Shown here: positions 1-12,406 of the stretch, piece by piece
Numbering within the stretch: position 1 is the first letter of the stretch
How the letters are laid out: the number at the start of each line of letters is the position of its first letter
Source: Methylocystis heyeri
GTDB taxonomy: Bacteria > Pseudomonadota > Alphaproteobacteria > Rhizobiales > Beijerinckiaceae
Direction: 5' to 3'
DNA: 64,000 bases
Assembly: GCF_004802635.2 (NCBI RefSeq)
Contig: NZ_CP046052.1
Location: 1,612,001-1,676,000, forward strand
The notes under the pieces: generated by a model
What the model was told of the DNA's origin: nothing
The model's input: only the letters and a program-made list of their open reading frames with translations
Database searches by the model: none
Position numbers and translations under genes: made by a program

Positions 1-674
1 ATCGCGAGGGTCTTCCTGAACTCTTCGGAAGTTTTCTCCAGCAGATTCTTCAAAGTGTAAGCGGCGCGCAGCTCGAAATAGGCCAGCGCCAACTGCGCCT
101 GCGCGGTCAGTCTGGCGTTGGCGAGGTCCGCGGCGCCGACCTGCGCGCCGGCGACATTGCTCTCGATCTGGCGGCGGATCTTTCCCCACACGTCGAGGTC
201 CCATGTCAGGCTGGCCTGCGTCGTATAGGAGGTCGTCACCACGCCGCCGGGCGACGTCGACACTCCAGTGGAAGTCGGCGTCGCCGTCCCGGAATTACCA
301 TAGAGCTTCTGGCCCGTGTACTGGCGCACGACGCTGTAGCCGGCCGTGACGGTGGGAAACAACGCCGCCTGCGCCTCGCGAATGAGCGTTCTCGCCTGCT
401 CATAGGCCGCAGCGGCGGCCGCGACCGTCTGGTTTGAAATTTCGACCTGACGCTCGAGGGAATCGAGCAAGGGGTCCCGGTATACTGTCCACCACGGACC
501 GGAATCCACGCAATCATAGGGAGCGGCCAGCTTCCACCCCTTGAGCGTCTTGCCTTTCAGCTCCTTGAAATTATCGGGAACAGGCGCGCTCGCCGGGACA
601 TAATCAGGCCCGACGGTGCATGACGCGACGCCTGCTGCGAGCGCGAACAGTAAAGCCCGCCGCGGCAGATTCAC
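1..674 (-). CDS. RND efflux outer-membrane lipoprotein, NodT/OprM family (partial)
   Basis: Outer-membrane channel (TolC-like factor) of a tripartite drug/solute efflux pump. The visible N-terminal part, about 224 residues, has a lipoprotein signal ending in the lipobox VASC, then the family start CTVGPDYVPASAPVP, the WWTVYRDPLLDSL segment and the alanine-rich helix that begins the alpha-barrel, including the typical WDLDVWGKIRRQIE stretch. The start is taken as GTG at 674, because the nearby ATG at 690 is out of frame. The C-terminus lies beyond the window start. It is divergent from the adaptor at 917 and presumably serves the two permeases that follow. Family assignment is confident; the substrate is unknown. 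Confidence 0.9.
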   Translation of the reverse strand, partial: MNLPRRALLFALAAGVASCTVGPDYVPASAPVPDNFKELKGKTLKGWKLAAPYDCVDSGPWWTVYRDPLLDSLERQVEISNQTVAAAAAAYEQARTLIREAQAALFPTVTAGYSVVRQYTGQKLYGNSGTATPTSTGVSTSPGGVVTTSYTTQASLTWDLDVWGKIRRQIESNVAGAQVGAADLANARLTAQAQLALAYFELRAAYTLKNLLEKTSEEFRKTLA

Positions 675-916
675 GCGCGCGCCCTTTCATGATTGGAACC
701 CGGCCGCACATTGGCTGGACTGCCGAAGGCCCTTCCGCGCCGGCCACTGCGATTTGCAGCATTCGGGCTCAAATCTCCGCATAAAGAATTAGCCCAAGCG
801 CCGGTCGATTGCAAAGGCGACGAAAAACCGTTTGTCCAGGCCCCATTTCCGCTTGCGAAGATCAGTCGCTTGCGTTCATTCTGCCGCCCGCGATCGAAGA
901 CGCCCAGACGGAAAAC
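675..916. promoter_or_regulatory. Divergent intergenic region between efflux outer-membrane factor and adaptor
   Basis: The 242 bases between two divergent starts must hold promoters for both arms of the efflux locus. I see no convincing -35/-10 pair and no clear operator palindrome, and no regulator gene is adjacent within the window. The adaptor frame stays open upstream to 809, but that N-terminal extension lacks adaptor character. Confidence 0.4.
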
Positions 917-2206
917 ATGACCTTTGAACCCCGGCATGACCCAGAGGCCGATTCGTCGCGGAGCGACTCTCCCGGTCGCCTGAAATCCCTTCTGGAACAT
1001 ATCCCTTTTCAGGGAAAGAACTCCCGCGCTTTGCTCGGCGTCGTCGCCGCGCTCCTTGTCGGGGCGCTCGCCTGGCTGCTGTTGCGCGACGTCATCCTAC
1101 CCACGAGTTCGACCAAAGGCGGCGGCGGACCCGTCCAGCCCGTGAAAATCGCAACCGCACGCATCGGCGAGATAAAGGTCTTCGTGAGCGGGCTCGGCTC
1201 CGTCACGCCCATCGCGACCGTCAACGTCGTCACGCAGATAAACGGCGTGCTGACCGAAGTGGGTTTCCGCGAGGGACAATTGGTGAAGAAGGGCGACTTC
1301 CTCGCTCAGATCGATCCGCGCCCCTATGAGGTTCTGCAAGCGCAATATGAGGGACAATTGCTGCGCGATCAGGGGCTTCTCGATCAGGCCAGGATCGACC
1401 TCGCGCGCTATCAGACCCTGCTCAAACAAAATTCGATCGCCCGACAGACCGAGGAAGACCAGGTCTATCTCGTGAAGCAATATGAAGGCTCGGTGAAAAC
1501 CGACCGCGCGCTGATCGACGCCCAGAAGCTCAATCTCATTTACTGCCATATCGTCTCGCCGGTAGATGCGCGCGTCGGTCTCAGGCTGGTCGACCCCGGC
1601 AACTATGTGCAGGTGGGCGGAACCAACGCCTCCATCGCGGTCCTCACGCAATTGCAGCCGATCACCGTGATTTTTCCCGTGCCCGAGGATGATCTCCCCG
1701 AGATCATGCCGCAGGTCGACGCCGGCGTTCCCATGAAGGTCGAGATATACGATCGCGCCAATATCAATAAGCTCGCCGAGGGCGAGCTGCTGACCGCCGA
1801 CAATGAAATCGACACGACCACCGGAATGGTCAAGCTGCGCGCGCGTTTCGACAATCGCAACAACAAATTGTTTCCAAACCAGTTCGTCAACGCCCATCTG
1901 CTGACGAGGACGCTGCACGACGTCGTCGTCATTCCGACCGCCGCCGTTCAACGCGGCGCTCCGGGGGCCTACGCCTATGTCGTCGACGCCGACAACAAGG
2001 CGAGAGTGCATGTTCTTTCCCTCGGACCGACAGAAGGAGATTTGGTGCAGGCGGCCTCCGGCCTCTCGGTCGGAGACCGCGTCGTCGTCGACGGCGCCGA
2101 CCGGCTGAGGGATGGATCGCCTGTCAAGATTCCCGAGGCCGCCGTTCCCGGCGCTGGACAATCCCGCGGAGAAGAACAGCGCCAGCCGAAGGCGAAGGCC
2201 AGATGA
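917..2206 (+). CDS. RND efflux periplasmic adaptor, MdtA-like
   Basis: Membrane-fusion protein linking RND permeases to the outer-membrane channel; 429 residues. Order: cytoplasmic N-terminus, one transmembrane anchor (about residues 37-56, LLGVVAALLVGALAWLLL), first half of the lipoyl/barrel-sandwich domain (GVLTEVGFREGQLVKKGD), alpha-hairpin, second lipoyl half (YCHIVSPVDARVGLRLVDPG) and the beta-barrel/membrane-proximal domain with QLQPITVIFPVPEDDLPEI, which matches MdtA. The start at 917 (MTFEPRHD) is preferred to the in-frame ATG at 809, since the extra 36 residues look non-coding. The first permease begins 50 bases downstream. Confidence 0.93.
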   Translation: MTFEPRHDPEADSSRSDSPGRLKSLLEHIPFQGKNSRALLGVVAALLVGALAWLLLRDVILPTSSTKGGGGPVQPVKIATARIGEIKVFVSGLGSVTPIATVNVVTQINGVLTEVGFREGQLVKKGDFLAQIDPRPYEVLQAQYEGQLLRDQGLLDQARIDLARYQTLLKQNSIARQTEEDQVYLVKQYEGSVKTDRALIDAQKLNLIYCHIVSPVDARVGLRLVDPGNYVQVGGTNASIAVLTQLQPITVIFPVPEDDLPEIMPQVDAGVPMKVEIYDRANINKLAEGELLTADNEIDTTTGMVKLRARFDNRNNKLFPNQFVNAHLLTRTLHDVVVIPTAAVQRGAPGAYAYVVDADNKARVHVLSLGPTEGDLVQAASGLSVGDRVVVDGADRLRDGSPVKIPEAAVPGAGQSRGEEQRQPKAKAR

Positions 2207-2256
2207 CCCGGCTCGCGCCGCTGTGCGAACGCGCGCCATCCTAGAGACGAGAGCGG

Positions 2257-5200
2257 ATGAACGTATCGGAGCCTTTCATCAAGCGACCGGTCGCAACCAC
2301 GCTGTTGATGGTCGCAATTTTGCTTTCAGGACTCGTTTCGTTCGGTTTGCTGCCGCTCGCGACCCTGCCCGAGGTCGACTATCCCACGATCCAGGTCCAG
2401 ACCTTCTATCCCGGCGCAAGCCCGGAGGTCATGACCTCTTCGGTCACGGCTCCCCTCGAAGTCCAGCTCGGCCAGCAACCCGGGCTCAATCAGATGATAT
2501 CGGCGAGCTCCGCGGGCGCCTCGATCATCACGCTGCAATTCACCCTCGACCTTCCGCTCGACATCGCCGAACAGGAAGTTCAGGCGGCGATAAACGCGGC
2601 CAATAATCTCCTGCCGGCGGACCTGCCGACGCCGCCGGTCTATTCGAAGGTCAATCCTGCGGATGCGCCGGTCCTCACGCTCGCGGTCACCTCCAAGACC
2701 CTGTCCCTGCTGGAAATCGAGGATCTGTGCGAGACCCGGATCGCGCAGAGAATATCGCAGCAGCCCGGCGTCGGTCAGGTGACGGTGAGCGGCGGCAACA
2801 GGCCTGCGGTCCGCGTTCAGCTCAATCCTGCCGCCCTTGCCGCCTATGGGCTGAGCATCGACGACATGAGGACCGTCCTCAACAGCTCCAACGTCAATAT
2901 ACCCAAAGGAAATTTTGACGGCCCGGAACAGGCCTCGACCATCAACGCCAACGACCAGCTCACCGGCGCGGAACAGTTCCGCAACCTCCTTGTGGCCTAT
3001 CGCAACGGAAATCCGGTCAAGCTGTCGGACGTCGCCACGGTGGTTGAGGGACCGGAAAACGTGAAGCTCGCCGCCTGGGCGAACGCCACTCCGGCGATCA
3101 TCCTCAACATCCGGCGCCAGCCGGGCGCCAATGTGATCCAGGTCGTCGACTCGATAAAAACGCTGCTGCCGCAGCTTCGATCCGGTCTTCCGGCCGCAGT
3201 GGACCTCGACGTCATCAGCGACCGGACCACGACCATTCGGGCTTCCGTCGAAGACGTCGGATTCGAGCTGGTACTCGCCATTCTTTTGGTCGTCCTGGTC
3301 ATTTTCGTGTTTCTGCGCACCTTCGCGGCGACCCTGATCCCCAGCCTTTCGGCGCCCCTGTCGCTGATAGGCTGTCTCGGCGTGATGTATCTGCTTCACT
3401 TCAGCCTGGACAATCTTTCGCTCATGGCGTTGACGATCTCGACCGGATTCGTCGTCGACGACGCCATAGTGATGATCGAAAACATCGCGCGTTACGTGGA
3501 AGGGGGCGCGGAACCGATGCCCGCGGCGCTCGAAGGCGCGGGACAGATCGGCTTCACGATCATCTCCCTCACGATCTCCCTCATCGCGGTGCTGATTCCG
3601 CTGCTGTTCATGAAGGAAGTGGTCGGACGGCTCTTTCACGAATTCGCGATCACGCTCGCGGCGACGATCATCATATCGGCTGCTGTCTCCCTCACTCTCG
3701 TGCCCATGATGTGCGCGAGGCTCATCCGCCACCGCTCCGAATCCGAAAGGGGGCGGTTCGATCTGGCGGCGGACCGCGTCTTGAAAGGCATGATCGACCG
3801 ATACGCCGGCGCGCTCGACGTCGTGCTCGACCATCAACCCCTGACGCTCTTCGTCGCGCTGGCGACTCTGGCGCTCACGGTCCTGCTCTATATCGTCATT
3901 CCAAAGGGATTCTTCCCGGTCCAGGACGTCGGCATGATCCAGGCGATCTCCGTAGGCCCGCAGCAGGCGTCCTTCGCACAAATGACGAGGCTGCAGGGAG
4001 AGCTGGCGCAGGCCATCCTCAAGGACCCCGACGTCGAAAGCCTGAGCTCCTTCATCGGGATCGACGGAACCAACCCCACGCTCAACTCCGGCAGGTTCCT
4101 CATCGCATTGAAGCCCTTCGAGCGACGCAGGCTGTCCGCCGCCCAGATCATCCGCAGGCTGAAGCAGGAGGTCTCGCATATTTCCAGCATCGAGCTGTTC
4201 ATGCAGCCGGTTCAGGATCTGACCATAGACGCCAGCGTCACCCGCGCCCAATACAAATTCGTGCTCGAAAACCCGCGGACCGAGGAATTCGAGAACTGGG
4301 TGCCGCGGCTCGTGGAAAGATTGAGGAAGGCGCCCGAGCTCGCCGACGTCGCAAGCGACATGCAGCAGCGCGGCCTCGCCGTGGATCTGACCATAGACCG
4401 CGCCACCGCCGCCCGTTTCGGCATAACGCCGGCCACCATCGACAACGCGCTTTATGATTCCTTCGGCCAGCGCATCATTTCGACGATCTACACGCAATCC
4501 AATCAGTACCGGGTCATTCTGGAGGCCGCGCCTTCCCTGCAAAGCAGGCTCGACAGTCTCGACTCGATCTATCTTCCCTCCTCCACCTCCACTACCAACG
4601 GACAGACGCCGCTTTCCGCGATCGTACATGTGCGGCAAAGATGGGCGCCCCTGCTCATCACGCATTACGGCCAATTTCCTGCGACGACCATTTCGTTCAA
4701 CCTCGCCGAGGGATCTTCGCTGGGCGCTGCAGCCAATGCGCTCGAACAGGCGCAGCGCGACATCAATCTCCCCCAAAGTTTCATCGTGGCCTATCAGGGC
4801 GCTTTGTCTGCCTTTCGTTCTTCGCTCTCCAACGAGCTTCTGCTCATCCTCGCCGCCATTGCAGCAATGTATATCGTGCTCGGCGTTCTCTATGAGAGCT
4901 ACATCCATCCGATCACGATCCTCTCGACCCTTCCTTCCGCCAGCGTCGGCGCGCTGCTGATTTTGCTGGTCTTCGGCTATGAGCTCGACGTCATCGCGGT
5001 GATCGGGATCATTCTGCTCATCGGCATCGTCAAGAAGAACGCGATCATGATGATCGATTTCGCTCTCGATGCGGAACGCAACGAGGGCAAGCCGCCGCGC
5101 GAGGCGATCTATCAGGCCTGCCTCCTGAGATTCCGCCCCATTCTGATGACGACCATGGCCGCCATACTCGGGGCCTTGCCGCTCATGCTGGGCGGAGGCG

Positions 5201-5373
5201 CGGGCTCGGAGCTGCGCCGCCCGCTCGGTTACGCCATCGTCGGCGGGCTGGTCGTCAGCCAGATGCTCACCCTGTTCACGACGCCGGTGATCTATCTTTA
5301 TTTCGATCGTCTGGCGCGCAGGGTGAAAGGGCGCCCGGCAGCGGAGGGAACCCCGACAGAGGCTGCAGGATGA
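2257..5373 (+). CDS. RND efflux permease, MdtB-like
   Basis: Proton-driven inner-membrane pump of the HAE1/MdtBC branch; 1038 residues, the normal length. The sequence shows the N-terminal [12 protein letters not shown] transmembrane start, the porter domains, the transmembrane-4 relay motif [13 protein letters not shown] (Asp pair near residue 398), the second-half repeat, and the conserved C-terminal block [19 protein letters not shown] followed by [13 protein letters not shown]. It lies downstream of the adaptor and overlaps the next permease by ATGA, so the two are translationally coupled. A tandem pair of unlike permeases after an MdtA-like adaptor points to a heterotrimeric MdtBC-type pump. 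Substrates cannot be read from the sequence. Confidence 0.95.
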   Translation: MNVSEPFIKRPVATTLLMVAILLSGLVSFGLLPLATLPEVDYPTIQVQTFYPGASPEVMTSSVTAPLEVQLGQQPGLNQMISASSAGASIITLQFTLDLPLDIAEQEVQAAINAANNLLPADLPTPPVYSKVNPADAPVLTLAVTSKTLSLLEIEDLCETRIAQRISQQPGVGQVTVSGGNRPAVRVQLNPAALAAYGLSIDDMRTVLNSSNVNIPKGNFDGPEQASTINANDQLTGAEQFRNLLVAYRNGNPVKLSDVATVVEGPENVKLAAWANATPAIILNIRRQPGANVIQVVDSIKTLLPQLRSGLPAAVDLDVISDRTTTIRASVEDVGFELVLAILLVVLVIFVFLRTFAATLIPSLSAPLSLIGCLGVMYLLHFSLDNLSLMALTISTGFVVDDAIVMIENIARYVEGGAEPMPAALEGAGQIGFTIISLTISLIAVLIPLLFMKEVVGRLFHEFAITLAATIIISAAVSLTLVPMMCARLIRHRSESERGRFDLAADRVLKGMIDRYAGALDVVLDHQPLTLFVALATLALTVLLYIVIPKGFFPVQDVGMIQAISVGPQQASFAQMTRLQGELAQAILKDPDVESLSSFIGIDGTNPTLNSGRFLIALKPFERRRLSAAQIIRRLKQEVSHISSIELFMQPVQDLTIDASVTRAQYKFVLENPRTEEFENWVPRLVERLRKAPELADVASDMQQRGLAVDLTIDRATAARFGITPATIDNALYDSFGQRIISTIYTQSNQYRVILEAAPSLQSRLDSLDSIYLPSSTSTTNGQTPLSAIVHVRQRWAPLLITHYGQFPATTISFNLAEGSSLGAAANALEQAQRDINLPQSFIVAYQGALSAFRSSLSNELLLILAAIAAMYIVLGVLYESYIHPITILSTLPSASVGALLILLVFGYELDVIAVIGIILLIGIVKKNAIMMIDFALDAERNEGKPPREAIYQACLLRFRPILMTTMAAILGALPLMLGGGAGSELRRPLGYAIVGGLVVSQMLTLFTTPVIYLYFDRLARRVKGRPAAEGTPTEAAG

Positions 5374-8300
5374 ATATTTCCGCGCCCTTCATCGCACGGC
5401 CGGTGGCGACCGCCCTTCTCACGATCGGCATTGCTCTCTCGGGCGCCCTCGCCTTCTTCAAACTGCCTGTGGCGCCCGTGCCGCAGGTGGATATTCCCAC
5501 GGTCACCGTGCTGGCGCAGCTTCCCGGCGCCAGTCCCGAGACTGTCGCAAACAGCGTGGCGAGCCCTCTCGAGCGTCATCTCGGACGGATCGCCGACGTG
5601 ACCGAAATGACTTCGTCGAGCAGCCTCGGCTTCTCGCGCATCGGCTTGCAGTTCGGACTCGACCGGGACATCGACGGCGCCGCGCGCGACGTCCAGGCGG
5701 GCATCAACGCCGCGCGCGCGGATCTGCCCACCAATCTGCGCACCAACCCGACCTATCGCAAGGTGAACCCCGCCGACGCGCCTATCATGATCCTGGCGCT
5801 GACGTCGAAGACCCTCACCCGCGGCCAGATGTATGATGCGGCGAGCAATATTCTTCAGCAGCGCCTGTCGCAGCTGGAGGGCGTCGGACAGGTCATCATA
5901 GCCGGCGCCACCCTGCCCGCGGTTCGGGTGGAGCTCGATCTCGAAGCCCTGAACAAATTCGGCATCGGCTTCGAGGACGTGCGCGCCGCGCTCGCCTCGG
6001 CCAACGCCAACAGCCCGAAGGGCGCGATAGAACAAGGCGACGACCACTTCCAGATCTACGACAACGACCAGGCCTCCCGCGCCGCCGATTACGCGCCGCT
6101 GGTGATCGCCTACCGCAACGGGAACGCCGTGCGACTCTCCGATGTGGCGGAAGTGCGCGATTCCGTGGAAGACCTGCGCAACGCCGGCTACCTCGACGAG
6201 GCTCCCTCCGTCGTCGTCATTCCCTTCACGCAGCCCGGCGCCAATATCATCGACACGGTGGAGCGTCTCAAGGCCGAGCTGCCGCGGCTCGAAGCGGCGA
6301 TGCCGGGCGACATCAACGTGAAGATCGCGGGCGACAAATCGCTCACCATCCGCGCCTCTCTCGAAGACACCGAGACCACCCTGGCCATCGCGGTCGTTCT
6401 CGTGGTTCTGGTGGTCTATTTCTTCCTGCGCGACATCCGCGCGACGCTGGTGCCGAGCATTGCGGTTCCAGTGTCGATCGTCGGCTCCTTCGGCGTGATG
6501 TATCTCGCCGGCTTCACCCTGGACATTCTGTCCCTGATGGCGCTCACCATCGCCACGGGCTTCGTCGTCGACGACGCAGTGGTCGTGGTGGAGAACATAT
6601 CGCGCCATCTCGAAGCCGGCATGCCGCGCAGGGAGGCCGCCCTGCGCGGGGCGGGAGAAGTCGGCTTCACCGTGCTTTCGATAAGCCTTTCGCTTGTCGC
6701 GGTGTTTACGCCCATCCTGTTCATGGGCGGCGTGCCCGGCCGTTTCTTCCGCGAATTCGCGCTGACGCTGTCGATCGCCATTCTGATTTCGCTGCTGGTC
6801 TCACTCACGGCGACGCCCATGCTCTGCGCGCTGCTTTTGCGCAGCAAATCGAGCGAAGAGGCGCAAAAGCCGAAGCGGCCGGGTTTTTTCGAGCGTCTGC
6901 TGGGCGGCTATGAGCGCAGCCTGCTTTGGGCGCTGCGCCACCGGCTCCTCGTCCTGGCGATACTTGCTGCGACGGTGGCCCTGAACTTCGAGCTCTTCCG
7001 GATAGCGCCGAAGGGTTTTTTTCCGGAGCAGGACACCGGACGCATAACGGGAGTGCTTCGCGGCGACCAGAGCGTTTCGTTCCAGGCGATGAGCAAGAAG
7101 CTGTCCCAGATGATCGCCATGGTGCGCAAGGACCCGGCCGTCGACAATGTGATCGGCTTCACTGGAGCCGGCAGCGGCGGCGCCGCCGCCGCGATCAACA
7201 CCGCCTCGGTCTATGTCAATCTGAAACCGCTTTCGGACCGCAAAGACAGCGCCAGCGAGGTGATCGCCCGGCTCCGCCCCGCCTTGAGCGAAATCCCGGG
7301 CGGAGAGGTGTTTCTGAGCGCCATCCAGGATTTCCGCGTCGGCGCCAGGCAGTCGAACGCCCTTTATCAATACACAATGCTCGGCGCCGACGCCGATCTC
7401 TATTCCTGGACGCCCAAGCTGGTCGAGGCCTTGAGCCGAGGCAAGGCGCTCAAGGACGTGAGTTCCGACCAGCAGTTGAGCGCCCTCGAATCCGACGTCG
7501 TGATCGACAGGGAGACGGCGTCCCGGCTCGGCATAGTCGCCTCCCAGGTCGACAACACGCTCTACGACGCCTTCGGGCAGCGGCAGGTTTCGGTCATCTA
7601 CAGCGCAAACAACCAATATCATGTCGTGATGGAGGCCAATCCGCGCAACACGCAGCGGCCCTCCTCGCTCAAGGATATTTATGTCTCCACCGCCGGCGGG
7701 CCGCCGCGGGGCACGGCGACGACGAATTTTCCGGTCGGAACGGCGGTCGAGTCGACGGCGCCGCCGCAAACGCCCTCCACCGCCTCGACGAGCCGCAGCG
7801 CCGCCGCTGCGTCGCTCGCCAGCGTCACGGCCACCGCCCGGAACGCCCAGAACAACGCGCTCGCCGTGGTGGGCAACGCGGTGGCCTCGACCGGTTCGGC
7901 CGTCAGCACGAACCAGGAGAACATGGTTCCGCTTTCCGCCATCAGCCGGTACAAGCCGGGTCTCACCGCCCTGTCGATCAATCACCAGGGCCTGTTCGTG
8001 GCGACCACCATCTCCTTCAATCTGGCGCTCGGCGCTTCCCTCAGCGACGCGCTCGCGGAGATCGAACGCGCCGCCGCAGAAATCCATATGCCCCCGAATT
8101 TACGAGGCTCGCTGACGGGAACCGCCGAACTCTTCACCCAGGCGCTGCGCACGGAACCCTATCTGATCCTCGCCGGCGTCACGGCGGTCTATATCGTGCT
8201 CGGCATTCTCTATGAGAGCTTCGTGCATCCCATCACCATCCTCTCCACTTTGCCGTCGGCCGGGGTCGGCGCGATACTGGCGCTGCTGCTGCTCCATACC

Positions 8301-8699
8301 GAGTTCAGCATCATCGCCTTCATCGGCGTTATCCTCCTGATCGGGATCGTGAAGAAAAACGCCATCCTCATGATCGACTTCGCCATCGACGCGAGGCGAC
8401 TGCACGGCGCTTCGTCCTATGACGCGATCTACCAGGCCTGCCTGTTGCGTTTTCGGCCAATCATGATGACGACCATGGCGGCGATTCTCGGGGCCGCGCC
8501 TCTGGCGCTGAGCTTCGGCAATGGCGGAGAGGTCCGCCGGCCGCTCGGCATCGCCATCGTCGGGGGCCTCATCGTCAGCCAGGCCCTCACGCTCTATACG
8601 ACGCCGGTGATCTATCTCTACCTCGACCAGTTCAGCAATTGGGCGGGTCTGCGCTGGCGCGGTTTCATGAGCCGGATAACGGGCCGACCGGATTATTGA
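5370..8699 (+). CDS. RND efflux permease, MdtC-like, with low-complexity insert
   Basis: Second permease of the pair, 1109 residues, about 70 longer than its neighbour. It has the usual parts: [12 protein letters not shown] start, [13 protein letters not shown] relay motif near residue 398, and [19 protein letters not shown] near the C-terminus. The extra length is one Ala/Ser/Thr-rich block (about 7690-7925) between the [10 protein letters not shown] strand and [14 protein letters not shown] in the second periplasmic half; the three other permeases in this window lack it. The start codon overlaps the upstream stop, and the stop overlaps the convergent lipoprotein gene by 7 bases. Confidence 0.95.
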   Translation: MNISAPFIARPVATALLTIGIALSGALAFFKLPVAPVPQVDIPTVTVLAQLPGASPETVANSVASPLERHLGRIADVTEMTSSSSLGFSRIGLQFGLDRDIDGAARDVQAGINAARADLPTNLRTNPTYRKVNPADAPIMILALTSKTLTRGQMYDAASNILQQRLSQLEGVGQVIIAGATLPAVRVELDLEALNKFGIGFEDVRAALASANANSPKGAIEQGDDHFQIYDNDQASRAADYAPLVIAYRNGNAVRLSDVAEVRDSVEDLRNAGYLDEAPSVVVIPFTQPGANIIDTVERLKAELPRLEAAMPGDINVKIAGDKSLTIRASLEDTETTLAIAVVLVVLVVYFFLRDIRATLVPSIAVPVSIVGSFGVMYLAGFTLDILSLMALTIATGFVVDDAVVVVENISRHLEAGMPRREAALRGAGEVGFTVLSISLSLVAVFTPILFMGGVPGRFFREFALTLSIAILISLLVSLTATPMLCALLLRSKSSEEAQKPKRPGFFERLLGGYERSLLWALRHRLLVLAILAATVALNFELFRIAPKGFFPEQDTGRITGVLRGDQSVSFQAMSKKLSQMIAMVRKDPAVDNVIGFTGAGSGGAAAAINTASVYVNLKPLSDRKDSASEVIARLRPALSEIPGGEVFLSAIQDFRVGARQSNALYQYTMLGADADLYSWTPKLVEALSRGKALKDVSSDQQLSALESDVVIDRETASRLGIVASQVDNTLYDAFGQRQVSVIYSANNQYHVVMEANPRNTQRPSSLKDIYVSTAGGPPRGTATTNFPVGTAVESTAPPQTPSTASTSRSAAAASLASVTATARNAQNNALAVVGNAVASTGSAVSTNQENMVPLSAISRYKPGLTALSINHQGLFVATTISFNLALGASLSDALAEIERAAAEIHMPPNLRGSLTGTAELFTQALRTEPYLILAGVTAVYIVLGILYESFVHPITILSTLPSAGVGAILALLLLHTEFSIIAFIGVILLIGIVKKNAILMIDFAIDARRLHGASSYDAIYQACLLRFRPIMMTTMAAILGAAPLALSFGNGGEVRRPLGIAIVGGLIVSQALTLYTTPVIYLYLDQFSNWAGLRWRGFMSRITGRPDY

Positions 8700-9154
8700 A
8701 ATATCAACAGCGGATCGCCCAGCGGCGCCGGAGCCCGCGCATGGAGGTCAGGCCGAGGAATGTCCGCCGCCAGAGACGAGGCCCCGCTCACATAGGCGAC
8801 GAATGTTCGCGAGAGATGCTCGGGCGTCGGCGCGCAGCCGGCAACGCCGGCGCATTCGAAAGAGGCGACGATCCAGGCGCTCCCGTCGGGCGCAGGGGTC
8901 TTGATGACGCTCGCCGCCACGCCGGCGCTCTTTCCCCAGGGGCCCGAAGTCTTGATCAGCGAATCGGTCCGGGTTTCGATCGGATAGAAGGCGTTGATCG
9001 CCACCCACCTCGCGGCGCGGCTCCATTTCCGGTCGCAGTCGACGCCGCCCCGGCAATCGACCATAGCGGGCGAAAAGGGCTGAAGCGCGCCGGCGCATGA
9101 GACCAGCGACGCCGCCGCCCCAATAAGCAAAGGTTTGAAAAACCAGCGCCTCAT
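8693..9154 (-). CDS. Hypothetical lipoprotein
   Basis: A 153-residue predicted lipoprotein of unknown function. The start MRRWFFKPLLIGAAASLVSC is a clean signal with a lipobox cysteine at residue 20, and it fixes the start at 9154. The mature part has four further cysteines (DCRGGVDCD and FECAGVAGC) that could form two disulfides, plus a conserved-looking WVAINAFYPIETRTDSL segment. Convergent with the efflux permease, sharing the last 7 bases. I do not recognise a named family. Base composition matches the surroundings, so it is probably a resident gene. Confidence 0.75.
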   Translation of the reverse strand: MRRWFFKPLLIGAAASLVSCAGALQPFSPAMVDCRGGVDCDRKWSRAARWVAINAFYPIETRTDSLIKTSGPWGKSAGVAASVIKTPAPDGSAWIVASFECAGVAGCAPTPEHLSRTFVAYVSGASSLAADIPRPDLHARAPAPLGDPLLIFQ

Positions 9155-9318
9155 AATGCCTGACTTTGGTGGGCGCCGCATTTGCAGCGGCCGCCTGACG
9201 CACGAGGTTAACCCGGAACGGCTCTCGCACGATAGTCGCGCGGGGCGCAAAGGCCAGCCCCCGCGGTTGACCCGACGGCGCCGGGATAGCATTGTAGGAC
9301 AAGCGTTTTCGGCGCGCT

Positions 9319-11363
<2,045 letters not shown>

Positions 11364-11392
11364 CCGGAAAGACGGGGCGCCTCGGAGAAAAC

Positions 11393-11785
11393 ATGAATCT
11401 GAAAGTTCTCCTGCCCTTTCAGGTCTTCGCCGAAGCCGCGGATGTGACGCGCATCGTCGCCGAGACGCCGGCAGGCTCTTTCGGCGTCCTCCCGCACAGA
11501 TTGGATTGCGTCGCCGCGCTGGCGCCGGGCATATTGACATGGCAGCGCGCCGGCGAGGCGGAGACCTGCATCGCGGTTGACGAAGGAGTGCTCGTGAAAG
11601 CGGGACCCGATGTGCTGATTTCCGTGCGCAACGCCATAGCGAGCGGCGATGTCGGCGAACTGCGCGCCGCCGTCGAGCGGGAATTCAAGAACCTCGACGA
11701 ACAGGAGCGCAGCGTGCGCTCCGCTCTGGCGCGGATGGAAAGCGATCTGATCCGACGCATGGCGGCCATTCACAATGGCCGCTGA
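11393..11785 (+). CDS. atpC: N-ATPase F1 subunit epsilon
   Basis: Epsilon subunit of the central stalk; 130 residues, with the N-terminal beta-sandwich signature TPAGSFGVLPHRLDCVAAL followed by the GILTWQ and VDEGVLVKAGPDVLISVRN strands. The C-terminal helical part (REFKNLDEQERSVRSALARM) is present. In F1 this subunit couples gamma to the c-ring and can brake ATP hydrolysis. The gene starts 29 bases after atpD, and its end overlaps atpQ by 11 bases. Confidence 0.9.
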   Translation: MNLKVLLPFQVFAEAADVTRIVAETPAGSFGVLPHRLDCVAALAPGILTWQRAGEAETCIAVDEGVLVKAGPDVLISVRNAIASGDVGELRAAVEREFKNLDEQERSVRSALARMESDLIRRMAAIHNGR

Positions 11786-12110
11786 AAAACCGGAAAAACC
11801 AATGCGCCCGCAGCCTTCGCTGGCCGAAGAGGTGGGGGCCAAGGCCTCCAGAAAGCTGAAGGCCCGGCGCAAGGGCCCTCATGGCGTCTGGTATGGCCTC
11901 GGCATGATGGGGCTGATCGGCTGGTCGGTGGCGACGCCGACCGTGCTGGGCGCGGCGCTGGGACTGTGGCTGGACAGGCGCTACCCCTCGCCGCATTCCT
12001 GGACGCTGACGCTTCTGATCGTCGGGCTGATCCTCGGGTGCCTGAGCGCCTGGCGTTGGGTGGCGGAGGAAGAAAAACGCATTCGGGACGATCAGGACGA
12101 CGGCCGATGA
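11775..12110 (+). CDS. atpQ: N-ATPase accessory membrane protein AtpQ (AtpI-like)
   Basis: Small membrane protein, 111 residues, found in N-ATPase operons and distantly like AtpI. It has a basic cytoplasmic N-terminus (ASRKLKARRKGPHGVW), a first hydrophobic helix with GWSVATPTVLGAALGLWLDRR and a second (LTLLIVGLILGCLSAW), then a charged tail. The glycine-rich GLWLDRR turn is typical of the AtpI-like group, thought to help c-ring assembly or cation handling. It overlaps atpC upstream and atpR downstream (ATGA). Assignment rests on operon position plus the two-helix pattern. Confidence 0.85.
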   Translation: MAAEKPEKPMRPQPSLAEEVGAKASRKLKARRKGPHGVWYGLGMMGLIGWSVATPTVLGAALGLWLDRRYPSPHSWTLTLLIVGLILGCLSAWRWVAEEEKRIRDDQDDGR

Positions 12111-12406
12111 ACGAAATGGCTCAGCTTGCGCTTCCCACAGTCGCGGGAGTCCTGCTCGGCGCGCTGTTCTTCGGCGGGCTCTGGTTCACCGTCCGCAAGG
12201 GCCTGCGATCGGATCGCCCCGCGCTCTGGTTCATGGGCAGCCTGATGGCGCGCATGGCCGTCGCCCTCGGCGGATTCTATTTGGTCTCGGGCGGCCGCTG
12301 GGACAGGCTCGCCGCCTGCCTCGTCGGCTTCCTGTGCGCGAGGTTCGTCCTGACGCGCATGATCGAGCATTCCGGCGCTTCCCGGGAGGACAGTCTTGCG
12401 CCTTAG
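12107..12406 (+). CDS. atpR: N-ATPase accessory membrane protein AtpR
   Basis: Predicted three-helix membrane protein of 99 residues, characteristic of N-ATPase operons. Hydrophobic stretches lie at LPTVAGVLLGALFFGGLWF, ALWFMGSLMARMAVALGGFYLV and LAACLVGFLCARFVLTRMI. Arginines sit inside the later helices (MARM, CARFVLTR), as reported for AtpR, whose role has been proposed to involve c-subunit interaction. The start at 12107 overlaps the atpQ stop by ATGA; the end overlaps the TTG start of atpB by 11 bases. Function is known only in outline for the family. Confidence 0.85.
   Translation: MNEMAQLALPTVAGVLLGALFFGGLWFTVRKGLRSDRPALWFMGSLMARMAVALGGFYLVSGGRWDRLAACLVGFLCARFVLTRMIEHSGASREDSLAP

Noticed and set aside
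809..916. N-terminal extension of the first adaptor
   Set aside because: The 36 extra residues are not adaptor-like; the ATG at 917 gives a standard short cytoplasmic head before the membrane anchor.
2326..4908. A very long open frame (860 codons) antisense to the first RND permease, and similar frames opposite other efflux and ATPase genes
   Set aside because: Their translations are Arg/Asp/His/Gly-rich without domains, and they mirror strong codon bias of the real gene; the sense strands carry full family motifs.
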